64,000 bases of DNA from NCEH01 sp040049195 (GTDB lineage: Bacteria > Pseudomonadota > Alphaproteobacteria > Rhizobiales > Xanthobacteraceae): the NCBI RefSeq assembly GCF_040049195.1, contig NZ_JBDZDL010000003.1; one strand, given 5' to 3'. Each line of letters begins with the position of its first letter. Position 1 is the first letter of the stretch. A model generated the notes under the pieces. It had not been told where the DNA came from. It ran no database searches and was given only the letters and a program-made list of their open reading frames with translations. Below, in pieces: positions 53,036 to 61,000 of this stretch. The translations under genes and the position numbers were made by a program.

Positions 53036-53803
53036 ATGAGCACCCCCGGCGCGGAAACCCTGACCCATCTCGACGTGAACGGCCGCGCCATCGCGGTGCG
53101 CCGCCTTCCAGGGCAGGTGCCCGGCGTCATATGGCTCGGCGGCTTCAAGTCCGACATGATGGGCTCCAAGGCGCAGATGCTCGCCCATTGGGCGGCCCAG
53201 CGCGGGCAGGCCTATGTGCGCTTCGATTATTCCGGCCACGGGGAATCCGCCGGCCGGTTCGAGGATGGCACCATCTCCGCCTGGGCGGAGGAGGCGCTCG
53301 CCGTGTTCGACCGCGAGACCAGCGGCCCGCAGATCCTGGTCGGCTCGTCCATGGGCGGCTGGATGGCCCTGCTGCTGGCCCGCACCCTTGCCGCGCGGGG
53401 CGAGCGCCGGCTGAAGGCCCTGGTGCTCATCGCCCCCGCGCCCGATTTCACCGAGGACCTGATGTGGGCGCGCTTTCCAGCCGAGGCGCAGCGCGCGATC
53501 CTGGAGACCGGCCGCTATGAACGGCCGTCCGAATATAGTGCCGAGCCCTATGTGATCACCCGCGCCCTGATCGAGGATGGACGGCAGCGTCGCGTTCTCG
53601 GCGCGCCGTTCGCGGTGGGGTGCCCGGTGCGCATTCTCCAGGGCGCGCAAGATGAAGACGTGCCGTGGCAGCACGCCATGCGCCTCGTGTCCTGCCTCGC
53701 GGAGGACGACGTGGTCTTCTCCCTGGTGAAGGATGGCGACCATCGCCTGTCCCGTCCCGAGGATCTGGAGCGGCTTACGGCGGTGCTGGAAGAATTCGTC
53801 TGA
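53036..53803 (+). CDS. Alpha/beta hydrolase (acyl-thioesterase-like)
   Basis: A 255-residue alpha/beta-hydrolase. GVIWLGGFKSDMMGSKAQML is the oxyanion region, followed by FDYSGHGESAG, the nucleophile elbow LVGSSMGGWMALLLART and a C-terminal His in VKDGDHRLSRPED. These motifs resemble the ABHD10/YqiA-type serine hydrolases that act on acyl thioesters, but the substrate is unknown. It lies 18 bases after dapE and before holC; its downstream gap includes the holC translation start. Confidence 0.85.
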   Translation: MSTPGAETLTHLDVNGRAIAVRRLPGQVPGVIWLGGFKSDMMGSKAQMLAHWAAQRGQAYVRFDYSGHGESAGRFEDGTISAWAEEALAVFDRETSGPQILVGSSMGGWMALLLARTLAARGERRLKALVLIAPAPDFTEDLMWARFPAEAQRAILETGRYERPSEYSAEPYVITRALIEDGRQRRVLGAPFAVGCPVRILQGAQDEDVPWQHAMRLVSCLAEDDVVFSLVKDGDHRLSRPEDLERLTAVLEEFV

Positions 53804-53885
53804 GCGTGCGCAGCTTGACCAGGCACGCGGGGCACCGCACATCTGACGCTTGGCCGCGAAAAGTCGCGCGGCGAAGGAACGGGCG

Positions 53886-54335
53886 TTGAGCGAAGTCGTC
53901 TTCTACCATCTGGAGCGGCGCCCCCTGGAGGACGCCCTGCCCGCCCTACTCGAAAAGAGCCTGGAGCGGGGATGGCGCTGCGTTGTCCAATGCTCCTCGC
54001 CCGAGCGGCGCGACGCGCTCGACGCCCATCTGTGGACCTATAACGAAAGCTCGTTCCTGCCCCACGGCACGGATGCGCAGCCCCAGGTGGAGCGCCAGCC
54101 GATTCTCATCACCACCACGGAGGAAAACCCCAACGGGGCGCAGGTGCGCTTCCTGGTGGACGGCGCGATCCTCGCCGATGCCGCCCCCTATGTGCGGGTG
54201 ATCCATATGTTCAACGGCCGCGACGAGGAAGCCGTCGCCGCCGCCCGCGACCGCTGGCGCGAGGCCAAGGCCGCCGGCCACGCCCTCACCTATTGGCAGC
54301 AGGACGAAAACGGCCGCTGGGTGCGCAAGGCCTAA
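53886..54335 (+). CDS. holC: DNA polymerase III subunit chi
   Basis: A 149-residue chi subunit linking the clamp loader to SSB. VVFYHLERRPLEDALPALLE and LDAHLWTYNESSFLPHG are family motifs, and RVIHMFNGRDEEAVAAARDR closes the Rossmann-like fold. The start is a TTG (53886-53888) with AAGGAA upstream, giving the family N-terminus LSEVVFYHLE; an ATG at 53850 adds an unlikely basic leader. Follows the hydrolase gene on the same strand and converges on the holin-like gene, with a hairpin in the gap. Confidence 0.9.
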   Translation: MSEVVFYHLERRPLEDALPALLEKSLERGWRCVVQCSSPERRDALDAHLWTYNESSFLPHGTDAQPQVERQPILITTTEENPNGAQVRFLVDGAILADAAPYVRVIHMFNGRDEEAVAAARDRWREAKAAGHALTYWQQDENGRWVRKA

Positions 54336-54357
54336 GCCGCTAGCCTGCGGCTATTTT
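54335..54357 (+). terminator. Short hairpin terminator after holC
   Basis: AGCCGC (54335-54340) and GCGGCT (54347-54352) form a 6-bp stem over a 6-base loop, followed by ATTTT. It overlaps the stop of the convergent holin-like gene. Confidence 0.5.
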
Positions 54358-54818
54358 CCCCGGTCGGACCGCAGCCCCTTCAGCAGCGATCCCACCACCG
54401 GCACCAACAGCGCGGGCAAGGCGGAATCGAAGGGGTGGCGCACCGCATTGGCGATCACCTTCACCTCACCCTCCGCCTCGCGCAGGTCCGCCGCAAGGGC
54501 CTCGATGGCCGATTTGTGGATTTCGTTGGCGAATTCCAGATCGCGCCCCGGCTTGATGGCGCTTGCGATGACCGCAGCAATGCCGGCGACAACGATATTT
54601 CCACCGCCCACCGCAACGGCCGCCCAGATCGGCCCCCACAGCTCGGACAAGGCGAGATAGGCGGCGACGCCCAGCATCAGCACGCCGCCGGACGCGATCA
54701 AAGCGGCAAAGGCGTAGATGCCGGACCGCGCCAGCAAGGTGCGCAGATGAATGTCCGCGATGATGGAATCGGCGCGCCAGAGAACCCGCAGGTTTCGCAA
54801 GCTATTATCGAGTTTCAT
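54351..54818 (-). CDS. Holin-superfamily-III-like membrane protein
   Basis: A 155-residue protein with two central transmembrane helices (about 32-52 AFAALIASGGVLMLGVAAYL and 62-85 IWAAVAVGGGNIVVAGIAAV), a charged N-terminus and a cytosolic C-terminal helix. It matches the phage-holin-superfamily-III/DUF1469 group found in many non-phage bacterial genomes, where it is a small inner-membrane protein of unknown role; no phage genes are present here. The stop of the upstream DUF883 gene overlaps the start (ATGA), so the two form a two-gene operon. Confidence 0.8.
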   Translation of the reverse strand: MKLDNSLRNLRVLWRADSIIADIHLRTLLARSGIYAFAALIASGGVLMLGVAAYLALSELWGPIWAAVAVGGGNIVVAGIAAVIASAIKPGRDLEFANEIHKSAIEALAADLREAEGEVKVIANAVRHPFDSALPALLVPVVGSLLKGLRSDRGK

Positions 54819-55180
54819 GATGAACGTCCCCAGGCGCGTCCCACCAGGACGCCGAGAAGGAAAGCCGAGGCGACGGAGACCGCCGGATGCGCGGAAACGG
54901 TGGCGTCGGCTTGCGCCTTCGCGTCCGTCACCGCCTCCTGGAGATCGCGCACCAGAGCCTGCAGTTCAGTGAGGCTCGGCTCGGGCGCCTCGGAAGCGCT
55001 GTCGTCTGGCGGGAGAGCCTGGTCGTGGGGCGCCTCGTCGGGCGCAGCATCGGGTGCCGGCGCGGCTGCGGGCTTCGCGCGGGACCTGGTCTTGTGAGGC
55101 GCGGCGGGCGCGGGATCGGCGGCCGCTTGCGCCGCCAGTTCGGCCTTGAGGGCGTCGAGTTCGGGACGGCGGGTTGCCAT
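54815..55180 (-). CDS. DUF883-like membrane-anchored protein (ElaB/YqjD type)
   Basis: A 121-residue protein: an Ala/Pro-rich, partly disordered N-terminal region (about 1-68), an amphipathic helix (LTELQALVRDLQEAVTDAKA, about 69-88) and a C-terminal anchor HPAVSVASAFLLGVLVGRAW ending in RSS. This HPAVS...GRxxGR ending is the DUF883 hallmark; such proteins tether ribosomes to the inner membrane in E. coli (YqjD). Overlap with the next gene (ATGA) and shared membrane nature suggest a joint role. Confidence 0.75.
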   Translation of the reverse strand: MATRRPELDALKAELAAQAAADPAPAAPHKTRSRAKPAAAPAPDAAPDEAPHDQALPPDDSASEAPEPSLTELQALVRDLQEAVTDAKAQADATVSAHPAVSVASAFLLGVLVGRAWGRSS

Positions 55181-55322
55181 GGCGGGCCTTTCGAAGAAGC
55201 GGCCGTGTAACGGTCTCGCTACAGCTTAGGCGCAGAGCCCGCGCCCGGCAAAGTCCTTTGGAAGGATGCGCCCACGAGGCCGGCGCGCCTTGAGGCGCAT
55301 CAACCCGAGGCTGGCCTTCCAG

Positions 55323-55458
55323 CAAAGAAAAGGGCGCGACCAGAGGTTCGCGCCCAAAGGTGTCAGGGAGGACCTTACCAGAGCTGCCCCGGAACGTTCG
55401 ACATGGCGAACGCCGCAGGAGCAATGCCGAACGATGTCAATTTCACATGCATTCGTCA
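55323..55458 (-). ncRNA. Candidate small RNA or leader with rho-independent terminator
   Basis: On the minus strand a perfect 8-bp hairpin (GGGCGCGA / TCGCGCCC, 55332-55355) is followed by TTTTCTTT. Upstream lie a 9-codon open frame (MSNVPGQLW, ATG at 55405-55403) and a GTCCTCCC stretch that could pair with ribosome-binding sites. TTGACA at 55440-55435 and TTGACG about 14 bases upstream of it are candidate -35 elements; no good -10 is seen. It lies upstream of the DUF883 gene, so it may be an attenuated leader or an independent RNA. Family unknown. Confidence 0.4.
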
Positions 55459-55549
55459 ATGTTTTAATTAAATAACATTATTTTTCGTTTAATTAGAGGC
55501 AGGCCCTGGAGCGCAGGCGTGCTAAAACAACGGAAAATTGGAGGCGCCC

Positions 55550-56179
55550 GTGACCGCAACATCCCGTCATATCGACTATTTCTTTTCCGTCGTCAGTCCC
55601 TGGACCTTCCTCGGCCACGCGCCCGTCATGGCGGTTGCGGCCCGGCACAAGGCGCAGGTGCGGTTCATTCCGGTGGATCTAGGATCGGTATTCGCGGAAT
55701 CCGGTGGCCTCCCGCTTTCGAAGCGGGCGCCGCAGCGCCAGCGCTACCGCTTGCTGGAACTCCAGCGCTGGCGGGTGAAGCTGGGAGTGGATTTCCATAT
55801 CCATCCGGCGCATTGGCCGTTCAACGGGGCCTTGGCCGATAAGGTGCTGATTGCCGCGCTTGCCCGTGGCCTGGATATCGAACCCGTTCTGCCGCTTATC
55901 TTTTCCGGCGTCTGGCAGAATCAGCAGAACCTCGCCGACCCCCAGGTGATCACCGCCTTGTGCGATACCGTCGGGCTGCCGGGCGCGGACCTGATCGCCG
56001 CCGCCGGAACCGCCGAGACGGATGCCGCCTATCGCGCAAACCGGGAGCAGGCCCTGGCCGCCGACGTCTTCGGCGCCCCGGCCTATGTGCTTGATGGAGA
56101 AGTATTTTGGGGCCAGGATCGGATCGAGCTGCTGGACGATGCGCTCGCCAGCGGCCGGGCGCCGTTCCGCCCGGTGTAG
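55550..56179 (+). CDS. DsbA-fold 2-hydroxychromene-2-carboxylate isomerase-like protein
   Basis: A 209-residue kappa-class thioredoxin-fold protein related to 2-hydroxychromene-2-carboxylate isomerase (NahD). HIDYFFSVVSPWTFLGHAPV carries the Ser-Pro active-site turn in place of C-x-x-C, and the C-terminal GAPAYVLDGEVFWGQDRIEL is the family signature. The cofactor in the family is glutathione; the substrate here is unknown. The start is a GTG at 55550 with GGAGG five bases upstream, rather than a TTG at 55538. Confidence 0.88.
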   Translation: MTATSRHIDYFFSVVSPWTFLGHAPVMAVAARHKAQVRFIPVDLGSVFAESGGLPLSKRAPQRQRYRLLELQRWRVKLGVDFHIHPAHWPFNGALADKVLIAALARGLDIEPVLPLIFSGVWQNQQNLADPQVITALCDTVGLPGADLIAAAGTAETDAAYRANREQALAADVFGAPAYVLDGEVFWGQDRIELLDDALASGRAPFRPV

Positions 56180-56252
56180 CGGTGATAGTGCCGCGGTTCG
56201 GCCCACTTCCCCTGCGACAGTCGCAATCACCATGCCTGACGGGAGACGGACG

Positions 56253-56690
56253 ATGCAATGGGCTTCCATGGGCCGACCAACCCTCGCGGGCCTTGGGTTT
56301 GCGGCCCTTCTTCTGATGCCGGCGCACGCCGCCGAGCCGGCCGCGCCCGGCGCTCCGGCGCCGGCGGGGCCGCGCTACACCTTCTCGCCGGTTGAGGGCG
56401 GAGCGCTGAAGCTCGATACCCAGAGCGGGCAGGTTTCCTTCTGCGGCAAGGGTTCGGCGGGCTATTCCTGCGAGGCGGTCCCGGATTCGCGCGACGCCTA
56501 TGAGGCGGAGATCGCCCGCCTCCAGGCGCGCATCGCGACATTGGAAGGACGGCCCGCGACCGCCCCCAATCCGGGATCATCCTACCTTCCAAGCCAGTCG
56601 GATTTCGACGCCGCCCTCGATTATGCCGAGCGGGCCTTCCGCCGCCTGCGCGACCTGGTAAACGGCACCCCAAGCGGCGACCGCACCTGA
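56253..56690 (+). CDS. Small exported protein with coiled coil, unknown function
   Basis: A 145-residue protein: signal peptide (RPTLAGLGFAALLLMPAHAA), a Pro/Ala linker, a short beta region with two Cys (VSFCGKGSAGYSCEAVPDSR), then a helix/coiled coil (YEAEIARLQARIATLEGRP) and a C-terminal helix. No family is recognised. Start 56253 has GGGAG seven bases upstream; ATGs at 56232 and 56268 are alternatives. Confidence 0.72.
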   Translation: MQWASMGRPTLAGLGFAALLLMPAHAAEPAAPGAPAPAGPRYTFSPVEGGALKLDTQSGQVSFCGKGSAGYSCEAVPDSRDAYEAEIARLQARIATLEGRPATAPNPGSSYLPSQSDFDAALDYAERAFRRLRDLVNGTPSGDRT

Positions 56691-56807
56691 CGAACACCGG
56701 TTTCATGGCCGATCACCGCGCCATGAAACCACTCTTCGGGGCGATTTCATCCGGATTTCCTGCGCAGTGTGAAAAGCCCCGCCCCGCCTGCGCGCGAAGG
56801 CTGAATT

Positions 56808-57905
56808 ATGAGCGAACCTCACATCCGTTTCGCCCCGGCCACCCATGCCCCGACCGGCCGGCCGCGGGCACGCGGGCTCGGCCTGAAGCTGCCGGGTACG
56901 GCGGGCGTGCTCAATGCGATCACGGATGTGGCCGGGGTCAGCGTGGGGATGACCACCCTCACCGCGCCGCAGGAGGGCATCCTCACCGGCGTCACCGCCA
57001 TCCTGCCCCGGCCGCCCGATGCCCTGCTCGAACCCATCTGGGCCGGCGCCTTCTCCATGAACGGCAATGGCGAGATGACCGGGGTGCACTGGATCCACGA
57101 GGCCGGCTGGTTCACCGGGCCCATTACGCTCACCAACACGCTCTCGCTGGGCATCGCGCACCACGGCACGGCGCGCTGGATGTGCCGGCGCTTCGGCCCG
57201 GTGATCGGGGAAGACCTGTGGGTGCTGCCCGTGGTGGCTGAGACCTATGACGGATATCTCAACGACATCTCCGGCTTCCATGTCACGGAAGAGCATGTGC
57301 GCGCGGCCATCGACGGCGCGCACGGCGGGGCGGTGGCGGAAGGCTCGGTCGGCGGCGGCGCGGGGATGATCTGTTATGAATACAAGGGCGGCACCGGCAC
57401 CGCCTCGCGGATCGCCCGGACCCCCACGGGCACCTTCACGGTGGGCGCACTGGTGCAGGCCAATCACGGACTTAGGCCCTGGCTCACCGTGTGCGGCCGG
57501 CGGGTGGGCGAGACGCTGACCGACAGCCTGCTGTGGACCCGCGAACGCGGCTCCATCATCGTCATCCTTGCCACCGATGCGCCCTTGCTGCCGACCCAGA
57601 TGCAGCGGCTCGCGAAGCGGGCGGCCATCGGCATCGGCCGTGGCGGCACGCCCTCGGGCAATAATTCCGGCGATATCTTCCTGGCCTTCACCACCGCCAA
57701 TTCGCCCGGTCCGCTGCCGGAGCCGCCGCGCCTGAAGCTGGAGGCACTCTCCAGCGACGATCTCGATCCGATTTTCCTGGCGGCCGTGGAGAGCGTGGAG
57801 GAAGCGGTGCTGAATGCCATGCTCGCCGCCGACCCCGTGACCGGCAAGCGCGGGCGCGCCGTGGCGGCGCTCGACGGCGCGCGGCTGTTGGAATTGGTGC
57901 GCTAG
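56808..57905 (+). CDS. P1-family aminopeptidase (DmpA type, L-aminopeptidase/D-esterase)
   Basis: A 365-residue self-processing N-terminal nucleophile hydrolase. The autocleavage site is Gly248-Ser249 in RERGSIIVILATDAPLL, aligning with Gly249-Ser250 of DmpA, so Ser249 becomes the free N-terminal nucleophile. GGTPSGNNSGDIFLAF and GAGMICYEYKGGTGTASR are other active-site motifs. It should be a cytosolic or periplasmic beta-aminopeptidase; no signal peptide is seen. Downstream are two hairpins that probably end transcription. Confidence 0.92.
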   Translation: MSEPHIRFAPATHAPTGRPRARGLGLKLPGTAGVLNAITDVAGVSVGMTTLTAPQEGILTGVTAILPRPPDALLEPIWAGAFSMNGNGEMTGVHWIHEAGWFTGPITLTNTLSLGIAHHGTARWMCRRFGPVIGEDLWVLPVVAETYDGYLNDISGFHVTEEHVRAAIDGAHGGAVAEGSVGGGAGMICYEYKGGTGTASRIARTPTGTFTVGALVQANHGLRPWLTVCGRRVGETLTDSLLWTRERGSIIVILATDAPLLPTQMQRLAKRAAIGIGRGGTPSGNNSGDIFLAFTTANSPGPLPEPPRLKLEALSSDDLDPIFLAAVESVEEAVLNAMLAADPVTGKRGRAVAALDGARLLELVR

Positions 57906-57962
57906 ACCGATCGGCCCGCCCGTGGCGCACGCGTTTCCCGGCGCCATCCCCTGAAACGACAA

Positions 57963-57983
57963 GGCCCTCCTTTTGGGAGGGCC
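57963..57983. terminator. Hairpin terminator candidate after the aminopeptidase gene
   Basis: GGCCCTCC (57963-57970) and GGAGGGCC (57976-57983) pair perfectly with a short TTTTG loop. T-runs beyond the stem are weak. Confidence 0.5.
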
Positions 57984-58049
57984 CTGAATAAGATGTCGAC
58001 TGCGGCGAAGATGACGGTGGCGGGGCGCGCCCGCCGCCGCGCTATTCCT

Positions 58050-58078
58050 GCGATCGCGCGTCTTAAACGCGCGATCGC
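58050..58078 (-). terminator. 12-bp perfect hairpin downstream of the 1499-residue gene
   Basis: GCGATCGCGCGT (58050-58061) and ACGCGCGATCGC (58067-58078) with a 5-base loop CTTAA. It lies just after the stop of the large minus-strand gene and is a likely terminator, though no T-run follows. Confidence 0.55.
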
Positions 58079-58090
58079 GAAACCGCGTCC

Positions 58091-61000
58091 TCAGGCCATG
58101 GAGCCATCGGCGAAGGTCTGGCGGCCTTCGTAGATGCCGTAGGTGAGATAATGCACCAGCGGGTTCACCTTGGCCTCCGCCACGTCCTGATAGGCGGCAA
58201 GGTAGGACGAGCTGTCGAAATCGACAGAGGGGTCACGCCCCTCGGCCGCGCCGTACAGGAGATAGTGGGCCAGCGGATCGACACCCGCCTTCGCCACGTC
58301 CGCATTCGCCGCCAGATAGGCCGAGGTATCGAACACCGCGTTCGGGTCACGGCCTTCCTTGATGCCGAATTGCAGATAATGCTGATAGGGGTCCATGCCG
58401 GACTGGCCGACATCCACATTGTTCAGCACGTAATATTCCCGGTCGAACCCGTTCACCAAGGTCTTGCCGATGGCTTCGTAGATCTGGCGGCCTTCCGCCT
58501 GGCCGAACTGCAGATAGTGCGCGAGCGCACCCATGCCGGACTTGGCCACATCGGGGTTGTGCGCCAGATAGAGGGCGGCGTCGAAATTGGCCGAGGGGTC
58601 GCGGCCTTCGGCGGCGCCGCTGTTCAGATAATGGGTCAGCGGGTTGTAGCCCGCCTTCGCCACATCGGGATTGGCGGCGAGATAGGCCTTGCCGTCGAAG
58701 AAAGCGTTGGGGCTGCGCCCCTCCGCCGCCCCGAAGCGGGCATAGTGGGCTTCGGCATCGAGCCCGGAGGCCAGCACGTCCGGGTTGCTGAGCAGGTAAT
58801 AGAGGTCGTCGACGAACGGGTTGTCGTCGGCGCCGTTGATCACGCGGTCGCTGAATTCCAGCTTCTCGATGCCGGACAGCAGGTCGTGCGTGCCGCCCGG
58901 GCCGGAGACCACGATGCCCTGGGCGGTGAAGGCGAACTTCGCCTCGGCGAAGCTGTGGGCGAACACCGCCGTGTCGATGCCCTGGCCGCCCTTGACCACA
59001 TCCTCGCCGGCGGTGAGCACGAAGCGCTCGTCGCCATTGCCGCCGGTCTGCGTCGGCGACTGGATCACCGTGTCGGTGCGGAAGTTGAGGTTCTGGATGC
59101 GGGTGTCCAGCTCCATCGGCGTATCCGCCTCGTCGAAGGCGGTTTCCTTGGTGGCGTGGTGGGCGGAGATATAGTCGTTGAACGCCTTCTGCTCGCCGAG
59201 CGCATTGGCCGGCACGTTGGGCGCAACGGTGAAGTCCACCGCCTCGTCCAGCGCCGGGCCGACGGTGCCGTCGGTCAGGAGATAGCGGAAGTTCTCGCCG
59301 TTCGCCTTGGTGGGATAGCCGTCGCCGCCGTTGGCGGTGAAGTTCAGCGTCACGACGCTGATCTTGGCGGGGGCGAGCGGGTTCACGATGCCGTCGTTCA
59401 CCAGGACGGCGAGGACGGTGTCGTTCTCGTCGATCAGCGCCACGTCGGTGATGCGGTGGCCGGCCGGCAGGTCCGGATCATAGGCGAAGCGCACGCCGCC
59501 GATCTGCGGGAAGCGGCCCTGATTGCCGCCCGCTGCGACGCCGTGCTCCAGGATCGCCAGCAGGCCGGCGGCCGTGGTGTCGAACACCATCAGCTTGTTG
59601 TCGAAACGCAGCGAATTCTCCACGTCGAGCTGGGAGATGCCGCCCTCCTGCTTGCCCGCGTCGGGATTCGCGGCAGGCCCGATCTTTTCGCCGGTCGCCG
59701 GGTCCACGGCGCCGATCTGCGCACGGATGCCGCCGCCGTTCTTCAGCGACACCACGAAGGCGCTGTCGCCCAGCGCCTTCTGGGCGAAGGCGCCGTTGGC
59801 GTCGGCGGAGAGGTTGCCGAAATTGGTCTCCTGGCCGCGGACGAAGGTGCGCTCGCCTTCCAGATAGACGTCGGTGTAGCCGAACACCTTGCCGTCCTTG
59901 GAATCGATGACGCCCGACACCGTGTCGGTGATGTCGCGCACCTTGTCGCCCTTGGAGCCCTCGGCGAAGGCCTTGGCGATGTCGGCACCGTAGGCCGCTT
60001 CCAGCGTCTGCTGGTTGGACGCATAGGCGCCGTTGATGTCCACATTGGCGGCAATCGAGGGAAGGACGATGTCGCCATTGGCGTCGAAGTCCACCACCAG
60101 GCGGCCGAGATAGCTGTATTCGTTATCGGTATTGACGATCAGCGTGGTCTTGCCGTCGGTGCCGGCGGTCACGATGGGATAGGTATCGGCGAAGTCGGCG
60201 CCGTGGCCGGGGAAGGAGCCTGGAACGTCCGTGCTGTCGCCGAGGCGGGTGTGCGAGCCGGCGGCCATGATGATGTCCACGCCGTGCAGCTTGGTGGCGA
60301 GGGCGCGCTCGTTGTTCAGATCCTGCAGGTGGCTCTGCAGGATGATCTTGTTGAGGCCGGAGGCCAGCATCTGGTCGATGATCGGCTGGAGCTGGGCCGC
60401 CAGCAGGTCCATATCGTCCACTTCGACCGAGTTGTCGCCGGGCTCGCCGGCCTTCGGGAAGCCGTTCACCTCGGTGCCGGAGGGCGAGGAGATGCGCTCC
60501 AGGATCTGGGTGGTGGCGCCGAGGATGCCGATCTTCTCGCCGCCCTCGGTGACCGTCACCCACGGGGCGATCTTGCCCTTGATGCTGGCCGCGTCCTGCC
60601 CGCCGGTGGTGGTGAGGGACTTCACGGCGCTATCGCCGGAGAAGTCGAGATTGGCGGAGACGGTGGCGTACTGGGCCCCCACCCAGGCGCCCGCGCCGCG
60701 GATCGCATCGGCATAGACCGCCGAGCCGAGGTCCCATTCATGGTTGCCGATGGCCGAGACCTCGACGCCGAGCGCGTTGAGGATGGCGACGTCGGGACGG
60801 CCCGGCGCGGTGGCGCCGATGAGCGCGTTCAGCGCCGGATCGGTGCCGGCGTTGATGAACGGGCCGGGAATGTAGTTGTCGCCGCCGCTGAGGATCAAGG
60901 TGTTGGCATATTGATCGTCGAAGCGGTCGACCAGGGCCGCGAGGATCGGCGCGGTATCCTCGGCCAGCAGGCCGGCTTCCGCGTCCGACAGGTGCAGGAG

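Noticed and set aside
54351..55180. Prophage remnant suggested by the holin-like protein
   Set aside because: No other phage gene, integrase or att repeat nearby; this family is common in chromosomal loci beside DUF883 proteins.
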